Shown here one piece after another: positions 35,357-44,006 of a DNA stretch of 64,000 bases. The stretch is from Lapidilactobacillus wuchangensis (GTDB lineage Bacteria > Bacillota > Bacilli > Lactobacillales > Lactobacillaceae), in assembly GCF_003946645.1 (NCBI RefSeq), contig NZ_RHOU01000009.1, positions 1-64,000 of the forward strand. The letters run 5' to 3'. The notes under the pieces are model-generated. The model did not search any database, was not told the DNA's origin, and saw only the letters and a list, made by a program, of their open reading frames with translations. Both the position numbers and the translations under genes were made by a program. Within the stretch, counting starts at the first letter, position 1. Every line of letters starts with the position of its first letter.

Positions 35357-35890
35357 ATGGATAAAATGATGAGCTTTATTCGGCGTCATCGCGATTTCTG
35401 GGCTTATACGCTGTTTGGCTTTCTCGCCTCAGTGATCAATATTGTCTCCTTCATGTTGATCAAACAAGTTTTCCACACTCACTACATTTTCGCCAATACA
35501 CTAGCTTGGTTAATCTCGGTCATCTTTGGCTTCTTCACTAATAAATCTTTAGTCTTCAAGTCGAAATACTCCACTGGTTACGCCCTATTTACTGAATTAT
35601 TGGCTTTCTTTTTCTTTCGTGGGTTAAGTTTCTTCGCCGATTCTGGGCTAATGGTCTTATTCATTAGTATTCTACATTGGAATAGTTTCATTAGTAAAAC
35701 CGTCGATCAAGTCTTGGTGGGCATTCTGAACTACGCCACTTCGCGCTATACTTTCAGCAAAGAACAAAAAGAAATGACCGCGCGTTTACGTAAATTACGG
35801 CAGGAACGCTTACGAAATCATCGCCAAAAGAAATTAACTAATCAGACGCAAAAAAATATTGACCAACAAAAAATAGAATTAAAAAAATAG
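35357..35890 (+). CDS. GtrA family membrane protein
   Basis: The 177-residue protein has four hydrophobic segments (residues about 12-120) with the GtrA features FGFLASVINIV near the start and ISVIFGFFTNKSLVFKSK after segment 2, then a basic tail rich in Lys, Arg and Gln. GtrA-like proteins help move lipid-linked sugars for glycan decoration. It starts 5 bases after flavodoxin with a poor ribosome binding site, so it is probably cotranscribed. Confidence 0.87.
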   Translation: MDKMMSFIRRHRDFWAYTLFGFLASVINIVSFMLIKQVFHTHYIFANTLAWLISVIFGFFTNKSLVFKSKYSTGYALFTELLAFFFFRGLSFFADSGLMVLFISILHWNSFISKTVDQVLVGILNYATSRYTFSKEQKEMTARLRKLRQERLRNHRQKKLTNQTQKNIDQQKIELKK

Positions 35891-35921
35891 GTTTGCCGTC
35901 ATTGGCAAACCTATTTTTATT
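35885..35921. terminator. Intrinsic terminator after the GtrA gene
   Basis: AAATAGGTTTGCC pairs with GGCAAACCTATTT across a short loop, followed by TTTATT. An A-run on the other side allows use in both directions. Confidence 0.88.
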
Positions 35922-35984
35922 AGCCCAAAAACTACAAAGCCTTCTTTTAACGCGATTAACTACGCAGTTAACCCGCCAAACGCT

Positions 35985-36347
35985 TTAAGCAAATTCAGCT
36001 TTTTTCTTCTGAATCAAATTTTCAAGTTGATCCAAATAATCACTATTATCTTGTTGCGCTACAAAATTAGTAATCAGGCGTTCCATCGTTTCGCTTGACA
36101 CAACGGTGCCCAAATAAGCATCTTCCGTCATGACTGGCCGATAAAGGCGCGTTAAGACAGTACCGCTGTAGCCAATACTCGAGGTTTTGATATACTTAGC
36201 CTCGAGTAATTTCCGCAAAACCGCTTGAATGGTATTTTTGCTGATTTTAGTTTGTTCACTGATCACCCGAGCCGATAGCTCGTCGCTAGTGCCCCATAAA
36301 ATTTGCATAATTGCCAATTCTCGTTTTGTAAAAATCGGTTCATCCAC
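35985..36347 (-). CDS. BlaI/MecI/CopY family regulator
   Basis: The 120-residue protein has a winged helix (FTKRELAIMQILW, SEQTKISKNTIQAVLRKLLEAKYI) followed by a small helical dimerisation region, as in the Penicillinase_R family. Members repress beta-lactamase or copper-export genes. No typical target (blaR, copA) is next to it. The start is GTG 36347. Confidence 0.87.
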   Translation of the reverse strand: MDEPIFTKRELAIMQILWGTSDELSARVISEQTKISKNTIQAVLRKLLEAKYIKTSSIGYSGTVLTRLYRPVMTEDAYLGTVVSSETMERLITNFVAQQDNSDYLDQLENLIQKKKAEFA

Positions 36348-36689
36348 TCCGAAAATCTCCCATCAAAAAGTTTGTTATATTATTATTAAACCGCAAATGG
36401 GAGAAAAAAGAAAGTGGTTTCAGCATTAAATTGAGTAAAAAGCTTATTTTTTGATAAAAAAATAATATCATTCGCTCATTTTACATCAATATTAAAAAAC
36501 ACAATTTTCAGTAAGCACGGGCCATCAGGCTATTTTAAACTCACATGATTAACAATTAACGGCGTCATTTAAAAATGTCGTTGCTGAATCAGTCGAATGA
36601 TTGATTATTGGTTAAAATGACATTATTTTTTAATAATTGTTGTGTAAATTCACAAATCATGTCACACTGTGTCGTTAACCGCTACTTAA
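36348..36689. other. AT-rich intergenic region
   Basis: No gene or clear repeat is seen between the BlaI-like and ArsR-like genes. It is rich in A/T with scattered ATGTCA/TGACAT words (about 36563-36640) that could form weak hairpins. It probably holds the promoter of the BlaI-like gene near 36370-36400 and the transcript end of arsR. Confidence 0.4.
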
Positions 36690-37016
36690 TTAGTCTTTTT
36701 GATTTTTTGGATGAGGTTGGCCAGTAATTTCATGCTGAACGTGACCTAAAGTTGCATCGATCACTTTTAAAATGTGGGGATCGTCTAAGCAATAATAAAT
36801 ATGCTTGCCCTCGCGCCGCTTACTAACTAACTGGTAATCGTGCAAAATCGCCAACTGATGGGAAACAATGGGCTGGGCAATTTGTAAATGAGCCACAATT
36901 GTCGTGACGTCGGCCTGATTATTTTCTAAAAACGTTAAAATTTTAATGCGATGAACATTTGCCAAGACTTTATAAACCTTGACCGCTTCTGTTAATAAAT
37001 CATCGTTAACTGTCAA
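36690..37016 (-). CDS. ArsR/SmtB family regulator (CadC/CmtR-like)
   Basis: The 108-residue protein has an ArsR-type winged helix (LANVHRIKILTFLENNQADVTTI, QPIVSHQLAILHDYQLV, REGKHIYYCL). No ELCVC-type metal site is present; possible ligands are the His residues in GHVQHEITGQPHP near the C-terminus, similar to the alpha5 site of CzrA. It probably represses the operon with cadD. The start is TTG 37016 after TAGGAGG, 12 bases past cadD. Confidence 0.88.
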   Translation of the reverse strand: MTVNDDLLTEAVKVYKVLANVHRIKILTFLENNQADVTTIVAHLQIAQPIVSHQLAILHDYQLVSKRREGKHIYYCLDDPHILKVIDATLGHVQHEITGQPHPKNQKD

Positions 37017-37028
37017 AACTGCTGCCTC

Positions 37029-37595
37029 CTAAGGCCATAAACTGATTAAATGATGAATCAAACCACTGTCCCAAAAAACGTACAGACCGATTGCCAAATA
37101 GCAAATTCGCATGAGTCGTTCGCCATGAGTCGTCATCATTCGATTGACCAGCGGAATATGAGCGATTAATTTGATGAGAAAAACAATTAGTACCGTTAAA
37201 CCACTAATAAATAATAACGCTAAACCAAAATTAGTTAAGGTTTCGCCGGCCAAAACCGGTAAAAAAATAGCCAAATTGCAGCCAGCGCAAACTGACAAAT
37301 ACGTTAAGAAGACGCTCCAGACCGCGGAACGGTGTTGTTGAACATCATCCCGATCATTGTCGCGGCGTAAAGCTAGGTAAATCGGCAAGACCCCTAAAAT
37401 GCCTAACAACCATTCTGGTAAAAAAGCAGCCAAAGAGCGACCGATAAAGTAGCTGGCGCTCATCAACACCACAATTCCCAACCAATAACCTAATAAAACT
37501 TTGGTCACTGGGAATTTGCGTAGTAAAAAGATCAGCATAAAGAAAAAATCTAAATTAACACTTAAAAACGTTAATGCCAAAACCCAATAATTCAT
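37029..37595 (-). CDS. CadD-like cadmium resistance transporter
   Basis: The 188-residue protein has five to six hydrophobic segments and the CadD family pattern: LTFLSVNLDFFFML near the start, YWLGI..SASYFIGR, then PIYLALRRDNDRDD and VCAGCNLAIFLPV. It confers cadmium tolerance in staphylococci and others. ATG 37595 is the family-matching start; the upstream extension lies over the promoter. Encoded with an ArsR-type regulator downstream. Confidence 0.85.
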   Translation of the reverse strand: MNYWVLALTFLSVNLDFFFMLIFLLRKFPVTKVLLGYWLGIVVLMSASYFIGRSLAAFLPEWLLGILGVLPIYLALRRDNDRDDVQQHRSAVWSVFLTYLSVCAGCNLAIFLPVLAGETLTNFGLALLFISGLTVLIVFLIKLIAHIPLVNRMMTTHGERLMRICYLAIGLYVFWDSGLIHHLISLWP

Positions 37596-37614
37596 TGAAC
37601 TCGCCCACTTTCGA

Positions 37615-37648
37615 CATATATTATATGCGACATATGTAATATATTCAA
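37615..37648 (-). promoter_or_regulatory. cadD-arsR promoter with embedded palindrome
   Basis: On the minus strand TTGAAT (37643-37648), 17 bp, then TATAAT (37620-37625). The perfect odd palindrome CATATATTATATG (37615-37627) covers the -10 and resembles ArsR-family operators. It fits metal-relieved autorepression. Confidence 0.6.
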
Positions 37649-37728
37649 GGTGAGCCACTAATATCATTAAAATGACAATAACCAATTTTGTCTGACTAAA
37701 TTATCTTTAACTAATTTGCTCAGACTAT

Positions 37729-37775
37729 AAAAAGAGTACCACTGACAAATAAATTAATCAGTAGCACTCCTTTTC
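37729..37775 (-). terminator. Intrinsic terminator of the small membrane protein/lipoprotein operon
   Basis: On the minus strand GGAGTGCTACTGA pairs imperfectly with TCAGTGGTACTC, followed by TTTTT. It separates the operon upstream from the cadD promoter. Confidence 0.65.
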
Positions 37776-37850
37776 ATATTTTACAGATTATATTCCTAAC
37801 TGACCGCGTAACTACAGCCATTATCACCTAGGCATTTTATCACTGCTTCC

Positions 37851-38537
37851 TCACAGCCGGTGCTCGAGAACCAACGCATTCATCATAAACTGTTCATTAA
37901 ATGACAGCCGCAGAAATTGGCCAGATTTAATAGGTTCCGAACTTTGCAATAAATTTGTGAATTTGGTCGTCTCGCGGAATGGTAATTTTTCTGGTGACAT
38001 TAAGACGTGAGGAATTAATTCAATGCTGTCATTACTGATTACGGCACCATTATCGTTCACTGGTGGTAACAATCTGGCCGACCAGCCTACTTGTGGCGTA
38101 ATCGTTTCCGTATAACCGAGATTTTCGAAAATAATATCGGCCGCTAACCAATAATCAGTGGTGAATTCCTCTTGACTCACTTGTTGGGCCGCTTGTTGCT
38201 GCTCCCAATCAAACTCAGCACCGCGTTGCACCCGGGTAACGTTAATACCGCAGGCCCAAGGTTCTCCTTCATCAAATCCTGGCCAAAACGGTACCTTCAC
38301 TAGTTGGCCAATTTCTAAATCATCAACCATGTACGTAATTGAGTTAAGCGCCACGTATTTCTTTTTGCGCGCGGTTTGTCGCGGATAACGCTCAGCCCAG
38401 GTCGGCACTTTTGAACTAATTTTACTCGCGGTTGCCGGCGCATCAGTTGCAACTGACTTTTTCTGGCAACTAGTCAATCCTAATAATCCCAGAACAACGC
38501 TAAAGATACTGGCGATTCTGACTCCCCGATTACTCAT
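37851..38537 (-). CDS. Predicted lipoprotein of unknown function
   Basis: The 228-residue protein starts at ATG 38537 after GAGGAAAAG. A signal peptide with lipobox LTSC (about residue 24) leads to a Ser/Ala/Thr linker and a soluble domain containing DDLEIGQLVKVPFWPGF, GINVTRVQRG and LIPHVLMSPE. I do not recognise the family. The start overlaps the previous gene by 8 bases. It is the last of four genes of a compact operon with three small membrane proteins, so the products may form one envelope complex. Confidence 0.7.
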   Translation of the reverse strand: MSNRGVRIASIFSVVLGLLGLTSCQKKSVATDAPATASKISSKVPTWAERYPRQTARKKKYVALNSITYMVDDLEIGQLVKVPFWPGFDEGEPWACGINVTRVQRGAEFDWEQQQAAQQVSQEEFTTDYWLAADIIFENLGYTETITPQVGWSARLLPPVNDNGAVISNDSIELIPHVLMSPEKLPFRETTKFTNLLQSSEPIKSGQFLRLSFNEQFMMNALVLEHRL

Positions 38538-38742
38538 GCAACTTTTCCTCAATCGTCTTATGCGCGGCCAGCGTGTGTACTTGTTGGTAATGGGCAATCG
38601 CCAAGCCTAAAACAATTGGAATTCCCGCCGAATAAGCGGACTGCGCCCCAGAAAAAATTCGATTGAGTAAAACAATCGCACTACCACCTAATAAAATAGT
38701 CGTGAACCGCCAATTACCATGGTGCCAAAAATCAATTTTCAT
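38530..38742 (-). CDS. Small membrane protein, unknown (operon gene 3)
   Basis: About 70 residues with one or two hydrophobic segments (ILLGGSAIVLLNRIF and SAGIPIVLGLAIAHY) and a charged tail IEEKLHE. No family recognised. It starts at one of two adjacent ATG codons (38745 or 38742), about 20 bases after gene 2, and its end overlaps the lipoprotein gene by 8 bases. Confidence 0.6.
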   Translation of the reverse strand: MKIDFWHHGNWRFTTILLGGSAIVLLNRIFSGAQSAYSAGIPIVLGLAIAHYQQVHTLAAHKTIEEKLHE

Positions 38743-38762
38743 CATTACCGCCCAGCTTTCAA

Positions 38763-38984
38763 TTAAACGTCGTCATTATTGCGTCCGGTCACCCAATTAG
38801 TAAACATATACGCCACCACTGCCGCTAATAACAGCAACAACACATCAATTAATGAGGCAAAGCCAAAATTACCGCCGCGATAAATCAGCGGACTTAGCCA
38901 CTTAATAATTGGAAATAATGCCACGAAATTGATCAACCACTGCAACCGCCAGCGCCAAACTGCTAACTTAAAGAAATGTGCCAT
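38763..38984 (-). CDS. Small membrane protein, unknown (operon gene 2)
   Basis: 73 residues, with two hydrophobic segments (WLINFVALFPIIKWLSPL and IDVLLLLLAAVVAYMFTNWV) and a tail GRNNDDV. ATG 38984 overlaps the TAA of gene 1 as TAATG, the usual layout for coupled translation, which supports it as a real gene. No family recognised. Confidence 0.65.
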   Translation of the reverse strand: MAHFFKLAVWRWRLQWLINFVALFPIIKWLSPLIYRGGNFGFASLIDVLLLLLAAVVAYMFTNWVTGRNNDDV

Positions 38985-39250
38985 TAATTTCGCCTCGCTA
39001 AACTTGCTCGTAATTTGAGTAACTGCCACGTTGTGCGCCAATCGAAAACAATCAATAAACTAAATCCGAACGCCAACCAAAATTCCAAACGCCAAAATAA
39101 TAAACCAATCAGAATAACCACCAACCAACTCAAGTGCTTAAACCGCTGTAATTTTTGTGCCGCTGTTAATTGCCACCAAAAATAGCCATTGCCGCCTCCT
39201 GAAAAGGTCTGTTTTAAAAAGTTCACGCGCAATTGTGTTGTTATGATCAT
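38984..39250 (-). CDS. Small membrane protein, unknown (operon gene 1)
   Basis: Up to 88 residues: a Gly/Trp-rich start, then a double hydrophobic segment (LSWLVVILIGLLFWRLEFWLAF in parts) and a basic end LKLRASLARRN. The first ATG (39250) overlaps a TATAAT box (39247-39252 region) and has no ribosome binding site; a GTG at 39223 is an alternative. An AGGAGG at 39188-39193 region is out of place for any in-frame start. Reality of the frame is supported mainly by the coupled gene 2. Confidence 0.5.
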   Translation of the reverse strand: MIITTQLRVNFLKQTFSGGGNGYFWWQLTAAQKLQRFKHLSWLVVILIGLLFWRLEFWLAFGFSLLIVFDWRTTWQLLKLRASLARRN

Positions 39251-39373
39251 TATAGTGGATAAAAAAATTAAATGATAGTCACCGCGCTATTTTATTGTCC
39301 GCAAAACCGCTACTTGCGGAAATCAGCCACTATTTTCTTCAGAGCAGCATGATGACTGGTTTCACAATCTCAC

Positions 39374-39417
39374 TAAAAAACTACCAGATTGATTTCATCA
39401 TCATCAACCTGGTAGTT
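39374..39417 (-). terminator. Intrinsic terminator of the GNAT gene
   Basis: On the minus strand AACTACCAG and CTGGTAGTT, extended by GTTGAT/ATCAAT, form a long stem followed by TTTTTAG. Confidence 0.85.
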
Positions 39418-39431
39418 AGCTATCATTGCGA

Positions 39432-39896
39432 CTATTTTAAATTTGTTGACTGTCTGGTCATCACCAGAATTGGATAGGGCCGTCCTTGATCATCGTGCGG
39501 ATGGCGTTCAGCGACCTGAAACCCCATGTGCTCATAAAAACCTAGCGCCTGTGGATTCTGTTCATTGACGGTTAAACGATCAGCGCCATACTGGTCAATT
39601 GCTGCCTGAATCAACTGCCGACCAATCCCTTGACCACGCGTACTGGGATCGACGAATAACATGGCAATTTCCGTTTGGCTTAAACCTAAGAAAGCCTGTG
39701 GTTGTTGATTGGCATCAAACCACACTAACAAGCTGGGAATTTGGGCAATCGCTGTGGGCACCTCCGCGGCAATGGCGGTAATTTCCGCTGTGGTCAGAAA
39801 GTCATGAGTGGCCGTGACTGACCGTTGCCAAAGACTGGTTAATTGCTTGATCAACCTGGCCGAGCGGTCGGTGGTTGAGATTGATTTAATTGTCAT
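39432..39896 (-). CDS. GNAT family N-acetyltransferase
   Basis: The 154-residue protein has the acetyl-CoA binding motif RGQGIGRQLI and the later NPQALGFYEHMGF. It transfers an acetyl group to a small molecule or protein; target unknown. GGAGGT precedes ATG 39896. Monocistronic. Confidence 0.9.
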   Translation of the reverse strand: MTIKSISTTDRSARLIKQLTSLWQRSVTATHDFLTTAEITAIAAEVPTAIAQIPSLLVWFDANQQPQAFLGLSQTEIAMLFVDPSTRGQGIGRQLIQAAIDQYGADRLTVNEQNPQALGFYEHMGFQVAERHPHDDQGRPYPILVMTRQSTNLK

Positions 39897-39929
39897 CACT
39901 GTACCTCCAAAAATATTTTTGATCTGACT

Positions 39930-41501
39930 TTATTCAGAAGTTGCTGGCTGTTTTTGTGGTTGGAAATAAGTCGTTAAGTGACGAATATTGTTGACACAGC
40001 GTTCAAACGAGAATGTCGCCAGTAACAATAAGCAGGGTAAATATTGAATCAGGTAACGACTACGGCCACCTTCGAACAGTAAGAGGAAAAGAAAACCGCC
40101 GATCAATGATAGCCGCAAAACTTGAATTTTTCGTTCTTGCGGACCCCAACCTAAGGCGATGATTGTTAGCAACACGATCCAATTAAATTGGGCAATAAAG
40201 CGAAAATCGGCAATATGTTCGCCGTACAAATAAATATAATTTTTAAGCCGATTGCTGAGTCCTTTTTGACTGGGCTTCTGATTTTCTCGGAAGAAATGAC
40301 CTTCCTTTAACCAGCCAAAGGTGCCATCAGCTGTGTTATTGCGCTGTTTCATGACTAGAAACTTGAAGTAGCCCCAAACGCCTAATTGGTGGAGCCGGTC
40401 TTTCAACATTTTAACAGAATAATCGGTTTTTTGCTGCTTAGTCGGCAACACCGCCATTTGAATGGCCTGTTCCTCACTATAGCCACCTTCATCATAGACC
40501 CCCATCGCCGCAAAATGAATGGCGGGAATGTTCCGCGAATGATCGATGGCAATATAAGTTTGGTTTTGCACGGCCCGATTTATGGCCCAGTAAGTGCCAC
40601 CAGCGGCGATGCCAAAGCCCAGCAAACTAACCAGCACCGTTAGCAGACCCTTTTTCGTCCAACGGTGGGCCTTAAGCAGCCAATCCAACAGGGCGACGAT
40701 CACCATGGCAATCACTGGAATAATGGCTGAAGGTTTAATGAAATAAGTCAAGGTTACGCTGATTGCCATTACCACCAATGCTAATAAATGCGTCCAAGCT
40801 GGCCAGGTTGTTTTTATCATGATCAGATAGCAGAGCCAGATTAACGAGACTAAAGGCAGCACCCACGCGTCGGTGTACGGCATTAAAATGCTAGGGAAAA
40901 CCACCAGCCAGAGCACATGCAGATACATCGCAGTTCCCAAGGCCGATTTCTTCGTCAAATAAACACTGATTAAGTTAAAAATTGCTGATAAATCAACGAA
41001 AATAATCGTTAGGTAATCGAAAAATTGCCAGGAACTTTGGCCACTTTGATCGACTAACCAGCGCATGAACAGCATGATCGGCAAGTTATTCTGATTTAAA
41101 CTGTAATAAGCGGTGACCCCCGGTTCCAAAACATGTTTCGGATCGACGGCAGCGTAATGCAGCATCCCCGCATCAAAGCCACTGACAGGATGGACTAAGG
41201 TCACGAACCAAATCTGGCCAATCACCACCAGCACCAACAAACAACCTGCTGTTAACAGTTGCTGCTGAATAAAAATTTTTGCCAGTAATTGGCGAAATTT
41301 AGGATAGGTGAATAAGCTGACCACCAAAGCAATCAGCAAAATAATGAACATTGTGGTCACCATTGTCGTGCTCGTCCCGAATTTAGCATTATCACCAAGG
41401 ATAATGTTGCTCGAAGTCCAAGCAAAGAAAACCATCGGCCCAAATAATAAATACCAAAAACTGGTAATAATACGATTGCCTATGCGATTAAGAAATTTCA
41501 A
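39930..41501 (-). CDS. XrtG-associated polytopic glycosyltransferase (TIGR03766-like)
   Basis: The 523-residue membrane protein has about twelve hydrophobic segments and the PMT/GT39-like layout: an acidic first outer loop (SGFDAGMLHYAA), LNQNNLP, then PYTDAWVLPLV. It resembles the integral membrane protein repeatedly found with exosortase XrtG in Gram-positives. It probably moves sugar from a lipid carrier onto the sorted protein or a glycan. The start is TTG 41501 with CGGAG eight bases upstream; no ATG alternative. It is separated from the xrtG operon by the divergent PTPS-like gene. Confidence 0.8.
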   Translation of the reverse strand: MKFLNRIGNRIITSFWYLLFGPMVFFAWTSSNIILGDNAKFGTSTTMVTTMFIILLIALVVSLFTYPKFRQLLAKIFIQQQLLTAGCLLVLVVIGQIWFVTLVHPVSGFDAGMLHYAAVDPKHVLEPGVTAYYSLNQNNLPIMLFMRWLVDQSGQSSWQFFDYLTIIFVDLSAIFNLISVYLTKKSALGTAMYLHVLWLVVFPSILMPYTDAWVLPLVSLIWLCYLIMIKTTWPAWTHLLALVVMAISVTLTYFIKPSAIIPVIAMVIVALLDWLLKAHRWTKKGLLTVLVSLLGFGIAAGGTYWAINRAVQNQTYIAIDHSRNIPAIHFAAMGVYDEGGYSEEQAIQMAVLPTKQQKTDYSVKMLKDRLHQLGVWGYFKFLVMKQRNNTADGTFGWLKEGHFFRENQKPSQKGLSNRLKNYIYLYGEHIADFRFIAQFNWIVLLTIIALGWGPQERKIQVLRLSLIGGFLFLLLFEGGRSRYLIQYLPCLLLLATFSFERCVNNIRHLTTYFQPQKQPATSE

Positions 41502-41642
41502 ACTAAAAACTCCGATCTGCTAAAGTCTGGCCAATTTAGCCAACTTTAACGCGCCTAATCCCAATAAACCGTTGTTATTTCTGACCATTCCCCTTACACT
41601 GTTAATGATAAGGATTTTTTGACTGTCTAATAGGGAGTAACG

Positions 41643-42011
41643 ATGATGAGCAAACAGCGCACTTACAAAATCAAATCATATGTGAACGCCAGCCATGCCG
41701 TTCGTTGGGCCACTGGTTCAGGCAAGCAACATAATCATACTTGGGAAATCACCTGCGAACTCCACACCGTTGATCAAATGGTCGCCTTTTTTGATATTGA
41801 GAAAATTATTCATCAAACTTTAGACACTCTGTCTGGTAAATTTCTAAACGATTTACCTGAATTCAAGACGGTTAATCCCACTGTGGAGAACGTCACCGAA
41901 TATCTTTTCGACAAAATTAGTGCCACCTTAAAAGCCAATGGCGCGGAACTTCTACGAATTGAAGTGAGCGATTCACCGACTCGTTCCTACTGTATTGACG
42001 TTTCAAATTAA
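41643..42011 (+). CDS. 6-pyruvoyl-tetrahydropterin synthase-related protein of the XrtG locus
   Basis: The 122-residue protein has the PTPS fold signature: NASHAVRW, then QHNHTWEITCEL (zinc His residues) and TVENVTEYLFDKI near the C-terminus. PTPS/QueD enzymes act on dihydroneopterin triphosphate. The family variant found beside XrtG (TIGR03112-like) has no proven reaction. It is the only plus-strand gene in the XrtG locus, which argues for its own promoter. GGGAG precedes ATG 41643. No queuosine genes are nearby. Confidence 0.82.
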   Translation: MMSKQRTYKIKSYVNASHAVRWATGSGKQHNHTWEITCELHTVDQMVAFFDIEKIIHQTLDTLSGKFLNDLPEFKTVNPTVENVTEYLFDKISATLKANGAELLRIEVSDSPTRSYCIDVSN

Positions 42012-42025
42012 TAATGCCAAAAGTC

Positions 42026-42051
42026 TAGCGTGGTTAAACCACGCTATTTTT
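42026..42051. terminator. Bidirectional terminator between the PTPS and GT genes
   Basis: TAGCGTGG and CCACGCTA form a perfect stem around TTAAA, followed by TTTTTA. It lies between convergent genes and can end both transcripts. Confidence 0.88.
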
Positions 42052-42054
42052 ATG

Positions 42055-43407
42055 CTATTGATCTTTTTTTCGATGCCACAATTGCTGCCAATCAGCACGA
42101 ACCTGCTGCTTAACACTACTTAACTCAGCTGCCGGTCGCTGGCCATTCCAATCCAAGGGCCGCGTCATCATGTTAATGGTGCCAACTAGCCGAATCCAAA
42201 AACAAACCAGGTTGTACCCCGGTAAGGTAAAAATGACCCACCACAAATGACCGTAAAATCGGCGTTCTTCTTTGAAGGGCAGTAATAGTGACCGAACACA
42301 AATGTAGTTGAAAATCTCAACGACAACATATAACAAATAAATCAAAATATACGAGGCAATTAGGACTACCGGCGAATAACGAAAGAACAGTAAAACAATA
42401 CTGGCAAAAAACCAAATCATTTTCGGAAACATAAAGGTATGATCGATCATCATGCGCCGAACTAAAAAGTTTGAAAAAAACTTCGATAAACCGGCGCGAT
42501 CATCACTAATATAGTTCTGGGTCGCTTCCAACTCACCACGCTGCCAACGCTGCCGTTGCGTATAAAGTTCCTGCCAGCCACTAATTGGCCCGATGAAGAA
42601 CAGCGCTTCGGCACACAACGACACCTTATCCCCTAACCGTTGCCGAATTTGGAAAGTCATGTCGGTATCTTCGCCAACAGTTTCGGTATTATACATAAAG
42701 GTATTAAATAACACATCGCGGCGAAAAGCTGAAAAAGCCCCCGACATGGTAAACAGCTGATTGTGCGTTGATTCAATGGTGCGTCCAGACAAGAAAGCCT
42801 GGGCATATTCGAAATATTCATTTTTTTGGAGCAAACGCAAGCGCCATTTTTTAGTGGCCTGAATCTCATCGCGATTTGATAAGACCGTTCCCGTTAAAGC
42901 AGCAATATGACTGTCATTCTCAAACTGAAGCACCATATTCATTAGTGCGTGTGGTTCGAGACGACCATCACTATCAATATTAATAATATAAGTGCCAATG
43001 GCGTTGTACATGGCAATATTAAGAGCGTTGGCCTTGCCTTTTTTGGTGCGAATCACCGACATATTTAACTCACTGAAAACATTCTGTGCTTCACTAAACA
43101 CCGCAAAACTATTGTCGGTACTTTGATTATCGACCACAATTACTTGCAAGGCATCGGCCGGATAAGTCGATTGGGCAATTGAATTCAAACAATCGTACAG
43201 TGTATCTTCAGAATTATAAACGGGTACCACAATTGTCACAAAGGGTAATTTGGCTGGCAGCGACAGCTTAGGCCGATGCCGACCACGATAATAAACACGA
43301 ATGGCCGAAACAATTGCCGGGAGAATTTCGACTAGCACTGGAATAATCGTCCAAGTAATCCAGAAACCCATTTTAAAAAAGGTTAATTCTAACCAATAAT
43401 GAATCAC
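42055..43407 (-). CDS. XrtG-associated family 2 glycosyltransferase (TIGR03111-like)
   Basis: The 450-residue membrane enzyme has N-terminal hydrophobic segments, a GT2 catalytic domain (VVPVYNSEDTL, nucleotide-metal DSDG, GEDTDMT, QRQRWQRGE as the QxxRW motif) and four C-terminal segments, the architecture of processive synthases. The specific family is the one encoded with XrtG. The start is GTG 43407, overlapping the xrtG stop as GTGA. It may build the glycan that decorates or anchors the Firmicu-CTERM protein; that is inference. Confidence 0.86.
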   Translation of the reverse strand: MIHYWLELTFFKMGFWITWTIIPVLVEILPAIVSAIRVYYRGRHRPKLSLPAKLPFVTIVVPVYNSEDTLYDCLNSIAQSTYPADALQVIVVDNQSTDNSFAVFSEAQNVFSELNMSVIRTKKGKANALNIAMYNAIGTYIINIDSDGRLEPHALMNMVLQFENDSHIAALTGTVLSNRDEIQATKKWRLRLLQKNEYFEYAQAFLSGRTIESTHNQLFTMSGAFSAFRRDVLFNTFMYNTETVGEDTDMTFQIRQRLGDKVSLCAEALFFIGPISGWQELYTQRQRWQRGELEATQNYISDDRAGLSKFFSNFLVRRMMIDHTFMFPKMIWFFASIVLLFFRYSPVVLIASYILIYLLYVVVEIFNYICVRSLLLPFKEERRFYGHLWWVIFTLPGYNLVCFWIRLVGTINMMTRPLDWNGQRPAAELSSVKQQVRADWQQLWHRKKDQ

Positions 43408-44006
43408 TGCAGGTCTCCTTTCGGCTGACGATGAAAGCGCGCGTAAATACCACGAGCCAATTGTGAATACGTAAAGACATTATAATAAAGCATAATGACG
43501 AGCACATAAAAGACTAATCGGCCAATAATTGTGTGGGCCAAAAAGAAGCTTTGCGGGCCAAAGAAGTGCACAATCGTCACCACAATGCTAATTCGCAACA
43601 CATTATCCAAATAAATCCAAATCATTCCTAACAATGCGTAAAACACATGTTCACGTCTAGAGTAGTTGGGGAAGAAAGCAATTAAAGCAATAAACGCGGT
43701 CGTTTCAATAATTCCCGAACACTCATAGTCAATCGTTAACATTGTTGTCGCATTTTGGCTGAGAATATGCACAATGCCATACTTCGGCATCACTTGGCAC
43801 ATCCCCGTTATGGCACCAAATCCCTGAATTGCCTTAATCACCCCATGGGTAAAGAACCACACCCAATAAGGACTACTTAAGGTGATCAGAATGAAAAAGA
43901 GTCCGATGCTACCCACAATAAAGAAGTAGGCCGGCAACTGAACTCTTCTCAAAACAGATAAAATATAAAGCCAAACCAAAATACCTAAAAGTAACCAGGG
44001 ATTCAT
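43404..44006 (-). CDS. xrtG: Exosortase family protein XrtG
   Basis: The 200-residue polytopic protein has seven to eight hydrophobic segments and the exosortase/archaeosortase triad: C96 in DYECSGI, R138 in DNVLRIS, H158 in LAHTIIGR. These are the catalytic Cys, Arg and His of transpeptidase-like sorting enzymes. It should cleave the C-terminal sorting signal of Firmicu-CTERM proteins, one of which is encoded immediately upstream (ATGA overlap). Length and gene neighbours match the Gram-positive XrtG type. Confidence 0.9.
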   Translation of the reverse strand: MNPWLLLGILVWLYILSVLRRVQLPAYFFIVGSIGLFFILITLSSPYWVWFFTHGVIKAIQGFGAITGMCQVMPKYGIVHILSQNATTMLTIDYECSGIIETTAFIALIAFFPNYSRREHVFYALLGMIWIYLDNVLRISIVVTIVHFFGPQSFFLAHTIIGRLVFYVLVIMLYYNVFTYSQLARGIYARFHRQPKGDLQ

